Notes: generated by a model from the letters alone, not told the origin. A stretch of 64,000 bases of DNA from Kalaharituber pfeilii (GCA_015179045.1 WHUZ01000004.1:868001-932000), one strand, 5' to 3'; shown: positions 40,877 to 53,365, counted from the stretch's first letter. Numbers and translations are program-made.

Positions 40877-41532
40877 TGGATGTTGGTTGATGCTTTCCAA
40901 TTTAGGTCTTGTTTTTGTGGGTGCTGAGGTAAGTTTAGACGGTATGCTTGTTGGCAAACCTTTTTCCTAGGCTGATGGCGGCAATGTACAGTAATATGAG
41001 TTTCAAACTTTGATTAATCCATAGATCTTTTGTGACATGTAAGTATATACAGTACAACGCAGTATACTAGGGCAAGGGTCTTCTGGAAACTGCCCAATGA
41101 TTGTATTCAACGGAACGTCGATTTTGATGCCCCTTTAATCTCTAAATCAGTCTCGTGCCAGGCCAAAGATGAATGTGACTAAGGACGGCAGGTACTGTTG
41201 CTCAAGTACGCATGAACCCCAGGCTTGGCGTTGATTGCTTGTCTGCGGCGTGCAGCGATCGGCGGCACCCCTCGCTGGACTGTGCTTGGCGGGGCCGTGG
41301 GTGCGTGGGATGCTCCGTACGGGGCCTGGCGACTGGCAAAGCTGCCGTCTGTCTTGCTGACCCAGAGATTATCACCCTGCCCACCCAGCGCCCACCCGTC
41401 CCGCCCTCGCCCCTTTCTCCCCACTTCACAGCGCCGAATTCCCATTCCCCAAATAGCCCATTTCCGCCTACAATACCTGCGAATACCCCTCAGAAGCCCT
41501 GTCCTCAGCTGCTGCACATAGCTGCTTGCGAA

Positions 41533-43915
41533 ATGTACTATCCGCAGTCTCCAGTTACTACTACCCTGACGACAGTCACGGTAGAGAAGGCCATCCATGC
41601 AATTGAAACTGCTGCTGAGGAAATCCCGGTAAGTCTTTTCCATCTGGGGAATATCTCTACCGCTGGACCCCCATCTCTAATGCACTCTCCGCAGGCGGAT
41701 GATTTCATTTCGTATTCAACAATCCTAGATGTCCACCTTTCATACGCTCTTGAATTCTTCACCCGAGAGGAGCAGAAAAGGCTCTTGGACTCCCTGCAGA
41801 ACATTCTCAAAGAAAATGTGGTCCCTTAATCCTCTGCTACACTCGTCGAATGCCCATTAACTGTCCTTGTCATATACAGGATGACCTGGCTCGCAATATC
41901 GCTTGGGACTTGATCTCCGTCCTTCTCCCGTTCTTGGATGCACCCCCCGCGACAGATTCGGTCTCACCAGCTCAGTTCACAGGTGATGGATTGACGGACG
42001 CTGCATCAACATGTCTTTTCATCGCGGCACACAAAGGAAACCCCCGGGAGGTCTTTCTCAAACTACTTGCCGCTCTCTCCTCTCTTTCTTTTGTTCCATC
42101 ATCCTCCGGAAGCCCTCCATTAGAGGAAGGCACCGCCGAAGAGCCACCAATGACACCTACAACTCCACAGAAAACACCTGCGGAAGCTCGCGCGAATGGA
42201 CATCGGAAATTAAGAATTCTGATAATGCTACTCACGACAACGCATTCCAGAATAACGACTGTGTTTCCGTCACGATTTCTCAGCCAAAGTCTGACAACGC
42301 TGCTGAGCACCTTTACTCGGTGTTTGGAAGAGTTGGATAGAGAGGATGTAGAAGATATTGTATCACGTCTTGTAGCTTTCATTGATTCTGTTCAACCAAC
42401 TGGGACAAAAAAGACTAGACGCATGACGGAACCTCTGTTGGGTCCCGACGGCAGGCCTACTCTGCCCCCACGATCCAATACCGCAGCAAGTGACCTCACT
42501 GCTCCCGATGTTTCAAAGCTTCAGCTTGAAGACGAAGATGATGAAGCGAGAAAAGAAAGGTTGGAGAAGGAGGAGCAGGCCAAGATGGAAGAAGATTTGC
42601 AGATAAGGCTCCTGCAAAGCTTCTTATCTCATGTAGTTGAGGTTTATATTTTGAGATGTCCTTCCCAATACGCAACAAGAAGCAGTCCGAGACAGCCATC
42701 AGATACAGAAGCTGCCTCCGAACGTGGTATCAGCCTTCACCTGGCTTCTCGCTATATGAAGAGCGGCAAGTTTATTTCAGGAGGGGTAATTGAGTCGGAG
42801 ATTGTCAATGCAACCCCACCCGTTTGGAAGGAGGTATTAGACATGGCTTATCAATTGAGACTGCTCACCAAAGAGTTGCAAGAATTGTGTTACTCTTCTA
42901 CTAATGAGCAGGAGTCAGAAGAGCCGGAGGAGCCTAAATCGCCATCTGGAATGCTAGGATCCATCCCTCAATTTGCAGAAGATATTCCACTCTCGAAAAT
43001 TGGCAGTCTGATACTGCTGGCCTCTCGTATCTTTGAAAAAGAATCAATTGTCGATTGGAAAATTAGGTTGTTTCCAGAACACAGAACGATCGTCTACAAA
43101 TATCTCACAAAAGGGGATGGCACTTCAGAAATTGGTGTATTAGATGCCGTGCTATTCTTGGGCGCTTGGGCTTTGTCTTCTGAAGGAGGAGGATTCGGTG
43201 AGGTACCGGATGGGCAAGCCGAAGATGGTGAAGAGGGATGGTTGGTATATCTACAGGTATAATTAATTGATTTCATTTTTCTTTTCACTTAACTAACTTA
43301 ATTCAGGCCTTCGCATTGCTCTCGGCTACATCTACATCCCCGTTAATTCGATTACTTGCCCACAATCACCTTTCTCAAACGATCCACTCGCATCCTGATG
43401 AAGCAGTTCGCTTATCTTATATCAAAGACACACTCGAGCACTGCCCCTTCGAGAGTCTGAAGGCTAGCATGATCGGAATTCTGAAAGATGAGATAGCAGC
43501 TGCTACTGCTACTGGCAACGATAAGCCAAGCATTTTTGCTTCTCCGCTAGTGCTTGAGGAGCTGAGCATGTTTTTGTTCCCAAATCTTGCCAGCATCCTA
43601 GACGCCGAAGGGGATGATGCGGAAAAATGGGACTGGTTTGCAGAAAATTACGCCGTGATTATGGCGACGGGGAATTTGTGGTTGTTCTTGCTGATGCGAG
43701 AGTTTAAAGGGCAAAAGGGGGTATGTGGCATTGACCAATGGGGCGAAAGGATCGAGGAGCGATGGGCAGGTAGGTTGAAGGGATGGCTGGATGAAGTTAC
43801 TGTCACTGAAGATGGGAAAGAAGCAACGGAGAAAAGAGGAGTGGACATGGATGTTGATATCGTGAAGGACTTGCTGCGGCGGGTGGAAGAGGTGAGGAAG
43901 CAGACAGGGGTGTAG
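41533..43915 (+). CDS. Ybp1/Alf4/glomulin-family protein (PF08568-like)
   Basis: Four exons: 41533-41628, 41695-41817, 41880-43256 and 43307-43915. Introns of 66, 62 and 50 bp have GT-AG ends and a perfect aactaac branch site in the last; 734 residues. Helical-repeat character throughout: DDFISYSTILDVHLSYALEF, DDLARNIAWDLISVLLPFLD, then CLFIAAHKGNPREVFLKLLAAL typical of fungal YAP/Alf4/glomulin-family members. A charged linker lies near residues 280-310, and the C-terminal half keeps the family look (ERGISLHLASRYMKSGKFIS). In yeast Ybp1 helps Yap1 sense peroxide and Ybp2 has kinetochore roles; glomulin is a cullin-RING regulator. Which role applies here cannot be told. All frames are intact. 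Confidence 0.8.
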
Positions 43916-44727
43916 TTAGATCATTATGCTGCATGTGAGGATTTATGTGTTGATTGGGTATAACTGTCGTCCCAAAAAGGTCGGATGGGCATATTCTATT
44001 TTTATCATCATCGGAGGAATCTCAGAATGATCGCAAAGAGAAAATGATCTGATGTCTTCCTGATTCTTTGATGCTTGTCATTTCCCCCCGAAGATGCGCT
44101 CCAAAATTCATCTGCTGTACCTATGTTATTAATTTTTTCTTTTTTTTTGCCGCGCTATTGGCATGCTGAATGACGCTTGCAATGCGGCCAATAAACAATG
44201 ATTTGAGGGTTTCCACTTGCAGGGGAGCGTTTCAACTCACCGCCGAGGCGGCGCACGTCACGTGCAGACATTTTCATTGGTCCACGAATGCAGCTGCATC
44301 CGGAGCTTGTTGGGTTTGCAGCCGCCGAAAACGACGAGCGGAGGGGGCGCACGCCGGGGCGCCAGGGTCTGCGTGTGCTGGACTTGCCTGTCGGCCGTTT
44401 GCTCATCGCTCCCTGCTTGTAACTCCCCCCCTCCCAGCGCCCGCCCGCCCGCACGCTTCCTTCCCTTCTTTCCCTCCTGCCTCCACCTGCCCGCCGCCGT
44501 TTCGTCTGGACTTGCTTGCCTTGCTGTGTTGTTGTAGCCTGAGCTGCACTGCTGTTGTGTCCCCTGCTGTTTAGCCTGTTGCGCCCCCTCACCCCCTCAC
44601 CCGCAACCAGCTGCTCTTAAGCTCAGCGTCCTTCCTACTTCTTCTTCTTCTTCTTCTTTTTCTCCTCCTCCTCCTTACCCCCCCTCCCCGTCTTTCTTTC
44701 AACAGCAAGCGATAAACTTCCCTAAAG
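43916..44727. other. Intergenic; probable promoter and 5' leader of the next gene
   Basis: AT-rich to 44150, then GC-rich with long stop-poor frames on both strands that carry no domain. A cttctt/cctcct pyrimidine-rich microsatellite at 44636-44680 sits just before the ATG at 44728, as is common in fungal core promoters and leaders. Confidence 0.5.
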
Positions 44728-45636
44728 ATGTACCATACACATGCAGCACAGACTACGCTGACCCCCTCCCAAATTGCTATGCAGCAGCTCGCACAATACG
44801 ACCGTGTGGGTGAGTACGAGTACCGCAGCCCCCCGACTGCTTCTTCCCGCATTTTCCCCCACCCTTCTGCTACAAGCTCCCGCTCCCGCCCCGAAGATTT
44901 ATACCAGCGGGTGGAGCATTCCCCGCAGCTTGTTTACCAAGCGAATACCCTTTCCCGACAATTTGGAGCGCCGGCTCACCAGTATGGTTCATCGGCACTA
45001 GGGCACGGGCACTTGGTTCCTCTCAAGTCCACCACTACTCCGCCGCAGACGACGAGCACGGCGATGGTTCTTGCGGGCCATCATGCGTCGCAGCAGCAGC
45101 AGCAGCAGCATCACCAGCAGCTGGTACCCGTCTCGCTCGCTCCTCCGCCCCCGCCGGTTGTCGCGCCACAGCCGACAGCGAACATCGTCAACGCAAACCC
45201 AGTCCCCACTACCTCTAGCACTCCGCCGATCCCCTCGACCGTAGCCCCTCCGTCCGAGGCTGCCAACACGGTGAAACCGGCCCCTCCCTCCACCCCGCAC
45301 AGTAACACAATTCTGATCCACATCCCCTTGATCCCCACGCCGTTCCGGATCGCCATCGAAGGCACCTCATCCGCTCCGTATAGCCTGACCGACAAGATTA
45401 ATAATCTGCTGATGAACCAGAGTATCCAAGAACGGATCCAGAATGCGTTGAGCGTTCCGAAGCCGAACGGCTGGATCCTGGTGGAGAGGGTTAATACGGA
45501 GTTTTTGCAGCTCAGGGATTTGCTGGGGGCGATTAAGGATGGTAGGCTGATGACGGATGGTGTCATCCCGTGGGTATGCGCGGGTGAGCTGGTTGAAGGA
45601 GGTGTCGGCTATTGGTGCTTGGGTGTTTGCACCTAA
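44728..45636 (+). CDS. Unknown 302-residue protein with conserved-looking C-terminal domain
   Basis: Single exon. The first two thirds are disordered: Ser/Pro-rich with a Gln/His run at about 112-124 (cag repeat in DNA) and Pro/Ala/Thr stretches. The last 110 residues look folded: NTILIHIPLIPTPFRIAIEG, YSLTDKINNLLMNQSIQERI and GWILVERVNTEFLQLRDLLG, ending in GVGYWCLGVCT. I do not recognise the family. The layout (long Q/P-rich tail plus compact domain) suggests a nuclear or regulatory protein, but that is only a guess. Confidence 0.7.
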   Translation: MYHTHAAQTTLTPSQIAMQQLAQYDRVGEYEYRSPPTASSRIFPHPSATSSRSRPEDLYQRVEHSPQLVYQANTLSRQFGAPAHQYGSSALGHGHLVPLKSTTTPPQTTSTAMVLAGHHASQQQQQQHHQQLVPVSLAPPPPPVVAPQPTANIVNANPVPTTSSTPPIPSTVAPPSEAANTVKPAPPSTPHSNTILIHIPLIPTPFRIAIEGTSSAPYSLTDKINNLLMNQSIQERIQNALSVPKPNGWILVERVNTEFLQLRDLLGAIKDGRLMTDGVIPWVCAGELVEGGVGYWCLGVCT

Positions 45637-46659
45637 ACCCGGTGTGTGAGCGAAAGGTTTCAGATGCAACAATTTGCTTTTTCGTTTTTTTCAAAAAACA
45701 CATTCCGGTCATAGGGCATGGTCAGTCAGCATGGAGCAAGCATATATACAGCATGTGTTTGTCACCCCTTTACGTTTCTGTTTTATGATTTTATATTTAC
45801 GTACTTATGTTTGTCGGTTGAGTTTCTTAATCACGAGAGGTTGGTTCTGCATGCATGATGGGAGGGGTTGTCATTGTTTTTTGCGAGTGGGCTAAAATTT
45901 TCTTGTTACGTTCCTTTGAACTCGAGAATGCCTTTGTACTTTCTGTCCTCATAGTGCGCTCATTTGATGCCGTGAAATTTGTGTATGTGATTCTTTTGCT
46001 CAGATTATAAGCTTTCGGAGATCTTGGAACTTGAAGTACATCGGCTGGGGCCTGTGCCCAGGATCTCGGCAAGGCACGGTTGTTGCTGTTCTTGCGATCG
46101 GGAGATTTCTTTGCCAAGCCCGAGCAGTCACGTGGCCACGTCTCAGTTTTTGCTTGTTGCATCGGGCACCCCTCGGCTACGTACTTCGTAGACATGCCGC
46201 ACCGGCTTTTTGTTGGCAGTTATATCGATACCCTCATGAGCTCCTAATGACCTCCTGGTTATAGCACCAGCCCTTCCCCTCAAACGAAGGCTAGTCATAT
46301 TTCGTAGGAAGGGTTAACGAATTGCCTTCTCAAGGGTTGCTTTCTAGCGTCACCGGCTCAGAATTAATGTTCTCTGGGCTGCCATCGAGCTTGCTTCTAC
46401 TCAGACTTGTAAGGTTTCAAGCTCCCTTCGATTCCGGAATGGATATTCCCCCACGTATGTACGTAACCTCAAAAGGGCAAATTCAATTTCTACTCTCCTC
46501 GGCTTACCGAAAACTTTAGCTCCTTATTTTCCCAACTCCCGGGATAGTAGTAATACAAAGTTGCCATGCATTCTAGAAACTACTATACTACGGCATTCAT
46601 ACGCAGCGTTGGGTTGGCAGTGCTAGCTAATAGGTGTGTGCATGAGCTTGTCCTCCTAA
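45637..46659. other. Intergenic, no gene seen
   Basis: About 1 kb, AT-rich with short frames only. It serves as the 3' flank of the 302-residue gene and the 5' flank of the next gene; no TATA or repeat stands out. Confidence 0.5.
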
Positions 46660-48124
46660 ATGAAGGATTGGCAGCAATCTACGGGGAAATATAATCGAAT
46701 GGAGCTTGGATTTGAGGGTCTCGGCTACTTTCTTGAACCACCCGATATCCCTATGAGACAAGAACAGGACGGTACTGGACACTTGGATAGCACGGAATCG
46801 GTGGGGACAGATGGAAACGGGACCTGGCAACGCCCCCGCGTGGGGATTGGTACTATAACGAGTGGGTATCATGCTCACCATTCGGAGCAACCGGACGTGT
46901 GTACGGACATGGCTGCAAATGGAAGCAACGTTCACCGACAAGAGCACCCAGAACAAGGCAATCAGTGGGAAAGACTGCCTGGGCTGCACGAGCTCTTTAC
47001 CCCGGCAATCCTCCAACCATTACCGGAACGGAAATATATCGAGTACGCGCGCAGGCAGCTCATGCCCAAGAAGCCGGTGATGTACGCGGAGATTGGGGAG
47101 AGGGTTGAGAGGTTGCCGATATGCTTCCAGTTTGTGCGGGGCAAAGTGAGAGGAGGTCAGGATTTGTGGAAGAAGAAGAGTGAGGAGGATTGGTGGTGGA
47201 CTTCTTCCAATATAAAAGGTGCTGCTGCTGCTGCTGCTGTTAAAGGAGGGGAGTATGCACGAGGCGTTCCTGTGTGAGTGGGTGATCGTTTTTTCTCAAA
47301 GGTTCCCGCATGATTAGTTGGCGGTACTTCATACACGAAAACGTGAAGTATGGTGTTCAATAAGGCTGATATTTTGGTAAACTAACAGGAGGGCAAGCTC
47401 AAACCAGTACTCTCTCGAGAATCAAAACTGGTCTGATTCGCGCATAACGTACCATGGGCAATCTCATCAGTACGCTGAAACGTACCCAGTTCAAGAGTAC
47501 TCTCAGCCTGTTCGTGACCTACCTTCACCAAGCTCTATAGAACGAGCGGCGGCAGAGAGATATCCGGTTCAGCTCTACGCAGCGGGTGAAGCTGCAGCAG
47601 GGCAAACTTACCATCATGATAGTGGCCACACTCCAACGACCTCATACCACATGATTTCTAATTCGGTTCCCCACGAGTTTGTTAGCCCGCTCTCAAATGC
47701 TAGCATCTATTCCTACGAGGCGGCACACCTTCCTACCTCCGAACCGCAACGCTATACTCACCCACCTTCATCCAGATTCGACTACCCCAGATCCGATTAC
47801 CTAAATCCCAACCTATCCACGCAGCACCCAGCGTCCTATTCCCGCACACCTAAAACCTCGCCCGTCAAGAAAACAGCACCCGTCGCGCCGTACCGCCGCT
47901 TCGAGAAGCGCTTCTACTGTCCTGTGGGGGGGTGCTCGCGAAACAGGAAGTATCAGCGGCCGATTCGGTGGCGGCACGCGCTGGCGAACCATCTTGAGGG
48001 ACAGCACGGGCTAACGATGAAGCAGGGGGAGGAGCTGGAGGACTTTATGGCGGGGTTGGGGTGGGCGTTGGCGGAGTGTGAGGTGAGGTGGGATAATGCG
48101 TTGGGGGATTTTGCGAGGGAGTAG
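46660..48124 (+). CDS. Unknown protein with atypical C2H2-like finger
   Basis: Two exons, 46660-47273 and 47389-48124; intron 115 bp with GTGAGT donor and actaacag end. 449 residues. Exon 1 has HELFTPAILQPLPERKYIEY and RRQLMPKKPVMYAEIGERVE, then an Ala6 run (gct repeat). The middle is Tyr/Ser/Pro-rich and disordered. Near the C-terminus RFEKRFYCPVGGCSRNRKYQ followed by RWRHALANHLEGQH gives Cys-x4-Cys and His-x6-His spacings, a single zinc-finger-like unit. A zinc-binding DNA- or RNA-contacting role is plausible but not shown. The start is the first in-frame ATG; an upstream exon cannot be ruled out. Confidence 0.68.
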
Positions 48125-49972
48125 GAGGGGGCTTCTGAGGGGTAAGGGATAATTTGTAGGTGGGGGTGGAAAGGGGTTGGTTTTTTTTGTATTGTCTACT
48201 GTCGGGTGCGAAGTGGGGACTGGAAGTGGAGTGTATGACATGATATCTACGTGTGGGTGGGGGCTGGGATGGGGCTAAAAGGTGGGTTTTCAAATGGAGG
48301 CGCTGTATGGCATAGCTCGCTGGATTTAAACTTTTCCAGTCCTAAGTGTAGTGTTTTGTTGTATAGTATCTGGTCTCCGAGGATGAAACTTGCGGGATGT
48401 AAACAAAAAAAAAAAGGACATACACCCTGTAACTAGTATGTAGCAGTACTTATTATTATGTAAACCCTGTTTTTGAGTTACTCAAAAAGGTGGTGGTTAA
48501 GTGCATGGATGGATGGATGGATGAATGGATGGGGCAAATGTGTATTTCTTTACTGTATATTGATGATACTTACTTAGCCCGTGGTAGGTATGGAGGACAG
48601 CAGTTTGTGCCAACAGCGTCCATGTATCTGTATCATAGGCAATAGTGCGATTTCGCCCTATTCAGACAACATCATAGCGCATGGAAACAGACGGGACTGA
48701 CTTGAACTAACGTTTCATTCCCAAACGGGCTGCCAAAAAAGAAAAAGAGGGGGGCCATTGTCAAACCCGGTTTTAAACACAAAGCTGGAGGGTATTATTG
48801 AATGTTACCTTCTTTTTTTTTAACCGGGGTTTTGAAGGGTTTAGATGGGGGGTGTTTTCTCGTGCGCGGGAATAAATGGTTCAGGGAACGGGAACGGTAG
48901 GATGAAGTATATGTACATGGAAAATACCTAGAAAGATTAACCTACTGTACCGGACGGTATGCTTGGGGACCTATCATACAGTACACAGGTTTTTTTTTTG
49001 GTGTATTTGGCGGTTCAGGTGAACTGGCGGATATAGGTTACATGAGTATCGTTGGTATGAATGTGCGATGAAAGGGAGTGAGTGGGTAGTGGTAGATTTA
49101 TATTGGCTTTGTGGAATCTGAATCTGAGGGAAAATAAGTGGAAATTGCTGGTTGTGAATACCTATCTACAGAGTGTGTCACCTGATGAAATAACTCCCTA
49201 TGAACAGAAAATCCTCATTTCTCTGCAACAAATGTGTGGGTGCTCTTTCCAAATGCGCCCAGCAACTCAGGATTCGGTTCCATAGACCTCTGCTGCACCC
49301 ACCAAGAGCTTCAACACCTCCCCCACAGCGACTCCTTACCCATATCCATGCTTACATCTTCGGACACCCCTACAAACATGGGCTATGATACAATGTCCCC
49401 CTGCTCTACTTATTGTCCGAGAACAGCGGGTTGATAATTCCGGCTCAGTTGAGCCAGTCCCGAGAATGCCGACCAAAAAAAAAGAAAAATACAACCAGTA
49501 ATTGCCTGTTCGCAGGGGGGGGCGAACTCAGAGGTGGGTAGACGACATACCGCACGGGTTTTTCTCCGAACAGGAATATGCCAAGACCTGACCTAACTTT
49601 TGGTTCACTATGATACAGATGCGTAGGGCAGTTTAAGGAAAAACGCTTTACCAAGCCATGGAGTCACGAGCACGCATCCAAGAGGAACCCCCCCCACTTC
49701 AAAAGTGCCCTCCTTTTTGAATTCTGAGACAGGATTTAGAATCTGTGATGGCCATTCATGTGGCCTGCAATTCTTTAGCTAAACTTTATTGATTTTCTAG
49801 TGATTTTTCGAACAGTACTAGAAAAGAGATGCAAGGGAGGGTCCGCTCGGATGCATGGCTTGCTTTTCCTTATACTGCGACTTTTGCCTACACACCACTC
49901 TAGTATTGCTCACTGTTTTAGTCCACGAGTTACGCTCAGCAAAACAAAGGACTTACTTCTTCGCGGTATTTA
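48125..49972. other. Intergenic, no gene seen
   Basis: 1.8 kb. A (ggat)n-like microsatellite lies at 48505-48535 and several short A or T runs are present. Open frames of up to 82 codons have no recognisable similarity. It ends in TA at 49971-49972, the left target site of the next element. Confidence 0.5.
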
Positions 49973-50746
49973 CAGTCAGACCTTGCTATAATGAACACAC
50001 CACGCTCTCGGATTTCCATCCCCATACAATTTGACCTTGCTATATTGAAATCACACCAAATAGTGTAATGAAACAAAATCTAGAGGAAGTTATTTTTATC
50101 TACATACAAATTGTTCTTGCTATAATGAAAAGATGCTCATGAAACCCATAGAAACCCCCCTGCTACTGCCTTGCCTCCTGCGCACCAGTGATTCTTGAGC
50201 AGCCCAGAAAACAGCAACTATGTCGCTATGCACTAGAGGTTGATTTAAACCAAGTGGTGAGTGTCTGTTGCTTCCGGGTATATTGCTGGTATAATTGTCG
50301 CCGCTGGCTAGTAGATATCTCGACTGTTAGAGCTCTGATCACGGAAGTCAATCTACAGTGACCCGTGAAAAGTCTTGGGGATTGGGCAAAATTGGGGCAA
50401 GTGTATCATGCAAGCCTAATCCCCAAGACCTCTTACGGGTCACTATACTATTGATTTACTTTTGATTTATATTTCTCTCCCACTATCACTGCTCCTTACA
50501 TTTCTATTTCCATTCCTAATCATCACTACCACCACCGTCCCATTCGAATTGATTTCTTCATGTGGCTATTTCCATTACTAGTATGATAAGTTCTTAATTA
50601 GTCCGCCAAGCTCAGCAAGAACTCACGAACTCAGCTGCCAAGACTATATGACTAATTTTCCACAATTTTCTATACTGAAAACCTTGCTATAGTGAAAACA
50701 AAGGGGCCGAATTTTATGTATTCATTATTATAGCAAGGTCTGACTG
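49973..50746. mobile_element. Tc1/mariner (pogo/Fot1-like) MITE, 774 bp
   Basis: TA on both sides (49971-49972 and 50747-50748) encloses ends that are inverted copies of cagtcagaccttgctata. The motif cttgctatantgaa recurs inside: at 50037 and 50118 near the left end and 50688 near the right end, besides the two termini. Such subterminal repeats are typical transposase-binding sites. No coding frame. TA duplication and CAGT-type ends indicate the Tc1/mariner superfamily; the pogo/Fot1 assignment is inference. Confidence 0.82.
50356..50445. mobile_element. 90-bp hairpin MITE nested in the 774-bp MITE
   Basis: TA at 50354-50355 and 50446-50447 bracket a 90-bp palindrome: left arm cagtgacccgtgaaaagtct then tggggattgggc, right arm the inverted copy with few changes. 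It again has CAGT/TAGT-type ends and TA duplication, so a different Tc1/mariner family jumped into the first. Confidence 0.78.
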
Positions 50747-51628
50747 TATGAGGCAAAAATCCACTACCAAAGGACGTAAGTGTATCATAGCAAGGAACTG
50801 CCGGAGTTGAAAGCCACATTCCTACGGCGCTTTGAAAGCCTTAGTTTGGTTCTAGCTCACAGTGCGGTTGTTGTATGCTAATGGACTAGGCACGTGAAAC
50901 AATGCGGGCGAACAAAGGGGGATAGATGACCAGCAAGCAAGTGCACCAAAGAGACAAAGAATAATGCATGATGGATGTTCCACCTATAATTCCAGACGAA
51001 AGGGAGTGGATATACATTAGCGAAGTCAGTAACCGCTATCTAAAATTATGTACTGATGGAAAAGCCACACAAAGTTCAATTTCAATCACGTGTTTTCCTC
51101 CTTGGCAGCAACCACTCAATGCACTATATGTACGCCAGACAACCCCCTCAGATGGTATCGACCCCCGAGCAAAGCGAGCGGGGTCCTCTCTAGGAAGCAC
51201 GTACCTGATTCACCTCGCTGCAGCGCGCCTCTCATGGTTGCGAGGCGGATCACTGCTAGGCATTTTGGTGTATTAGTCAGCGAGCAAGCCAGTTACACCT
51301 TTGGCATGATATGCTACCTTCTTGATTAAGAACCCATTAGAGACATCCCTGTAACTTTCCCCGTAATGTTGCGCCACACCGTTGCCGTGGCAATGGTGGC
51401 TTTGTTTACATGAAACTCGGAGAACTTTGAAAATATGGCCTTGTTTACGGGGAAAACTGCACATCTTTGAGCAATGCCCGCAACTATTTAATCAAGTCGG
51501 ATTGCCTTCAAACTTTGTATAGGATCATTACCTATCGTGAAAAACTGCCCTACAAATTTCCGTCTTAATTTACCTTCATATATACCAACAGCACCATTTT
51601 CCCCGTAACCTTTTTGTACACAATTACC
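50747..51628. other. Intergenic, no gene seen
   Basis: A 102-codon plus frame at 50968 has no recognisable similarity. At 51160-51200 lies a GC-rich motif (gacccccgagcaaagcgagc) almost the same as at 9065-9105. Sequence 51330-51620 could be the leader of the Myb-like gene. Confidence 0.5.
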
Positions 51629-52502
51629 ATGCCTCCAAGACGTCGAGGAGCAACCCCTTCAGCATCCAACACCTCAGCGACCCCGAATCCTTCTAGTTCA
51701 ACTGGTCGAACACGCCTCACTGAGGAGGACCGGCTAATCTTCGTGCACTTGTGCTTGGAATATCAAGACGAACATACTCCAAGAAATAAAACGAAGTTTT
51801 GGCAAAAAATCAAGCTTCTTTTATTGGAGAAAACTGGAAAAGAACTTAAAGACCCTCAGCAAGCAATAACAAGAATGGTAGAGCAACTTGAGATTGATGA
51901 TCGACGAGAAGAAAACGAGTCTGACACAGTACAACAAGATACAGACTTGAAACAAGCTCTACGACAATGGCAAGAGCATGAGACAGTAATTGAACGAGTA
52001 CAAAAACTTCAAAAAGCTGAAAACGAAAGAGCTGCAGCACGAGAAGTAAAGGAAGCAAAAATACATCGCCAAAACCTCCTACGGCCGCTTCGAGATAAAC
52101 ATCCAATTACTATCTCTTCTGATAGCTCTAACTCTGAGTCAGTTGTAGAAGAAGATAAAGGTGGTAAAAGAGCTATCAAAAGGCTTCGAAATCTGCGTCA
52201 GACTAAAAAGAAGCAGAAAAAAAAAAAGTTTGAGGAATCAAAAACGGATGAGAAAAGGAATTGAGAAAGTGGGAAAAGAAATGTCTGACTCAATCCGGTA
52301 TCTTGCAGACAAATTAAGTACTACTACTAGTAGTACTTCCACATCCGAATCCACTACAGAAAAGCGAATCGAGAAACTGGAAAATCAGCTTGATGAGCAA
52401 AGAAAAGACATCCAAGCAATTTTAGGAATTCTTCGGTCAAACTTCTCACCTCCATCCGGGTCTGAGAACGTTACGGTTGCTTACCCAACTTTAGAGTCTT
52501 AA
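51629..52502 (+). pseudogene. Myb/SANT-like protein of a Harbinger-type element, frame-broken
   Basis: ATG at 51629. RLTEEDRLIFVHLCLEYQDE and KTKFWQKIKLLLLEKTGKEL look like a trihelix/Myb-SANT DNA-binding module. Gln/Glu-rich helices follow, then a basic stretch and a C-terminal coiled coil (EKRIEKLENQLDEQRKDIQA). The frame changes in the A11 run at 52217-52227; one base more or less joins both halves into about 290 residues. PIF/Harbinger elements encode such a Myb-like partner of the transposase, and the convergent transposase relic touching its end supports this. It could instead be an intact gene with a consensus error. Confidence 0.55.
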
Positions 52503-53070
52503 ATAAGTGTTGAGTGTGGGGGGGTCACAATTGAATCTTTGTTGAACTTGATTGCCTCTTAAGCATGTATGTATATTGGTTAGAAGGATAGCTACAACAT
52601 AGTAACGTCCAACTGGTGAAAGTCCGATTTTTAAGCCCCTGGAGTAGTCCAAAAACTGCCATAATGAATTGACTTTCCCAAAGCCATGCTCCACACTTAT
52701 TCGTAGGGAGGACATATGAGCATTGAAAGCTTGTAGTACCAGTGGTAGCTCTTGACCGGGTAATGCTTTATATCCCCCATTACACCATATCCTATTGCAT
52801 AAGCAGGGTCTCCATAGCGGTACAGTTGTTCCCTCGTTCCTCTATTTTGACCTAAGGAATGTAGATCTCGTAAAATCTCACAGACACCTGAAGCTTGCCA
52901 TGCTGCGTAGTCTCCCAGTTGACCCTCAAATAGGCCTGCAAGATGTGAGATAATTCCATCGGGTGTCATAACTGCTTGAAACTTTAATGAATGCCTTCTT
53001 TTATATCCTGAATACCAGAACTCCTGATTTGCTACTGGTCGGCAAATCACCTACAGTGTGCCATCAATAA
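52491..53070 (-). pseudogene. PIF/Harbinger-like DDE transposase, 3' part
   Basis: The minus strand from about 53070 reads IIDGTL, stop, VICRPVANQEFWYSGYKRRH and SLKFQAVMTPDGIISHLAGL. After YGDPAYAIGY and a frame change near 52710 it continues LRISVEHGFGKVNSLWQFLD. Asp in IDGT, Asp in GDPAY and Glu in SVEHGF are the DDE catalytic set of the DDE_Tnp_4 family. An in-frame TAG at about 53053 and the frame change make it dead. The N-terminal half is absent. Confidence 0.75.
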
Positions 53071-53112
53071 TTAGTCATCAAAGGGCTCCCCCTCTCGCAC
53101 CCGCCTGTGGCT

Positions 53113-53365
53113 CTAATATACATGATTTTCAAAGGCCTCTGTACCATATTGATGGCCATCTTTATATGCCTGCATAATACGGAGGCACTTATTATAATAA
53201 CGCCAAATAGAGATATCTGAAATAGAAAAAAGAGCCTTGGGTATCGTTTCTCGTAAACCTGCTAAAGAATACTCACAGTTCTCACGAGTATATTTAAGCC
53301 TGTCTCCGGGCTTCGAGGGCTTGCCCAGGGACCCTGCCATGGCCACGTGCTACAAGCGGGGTTAT

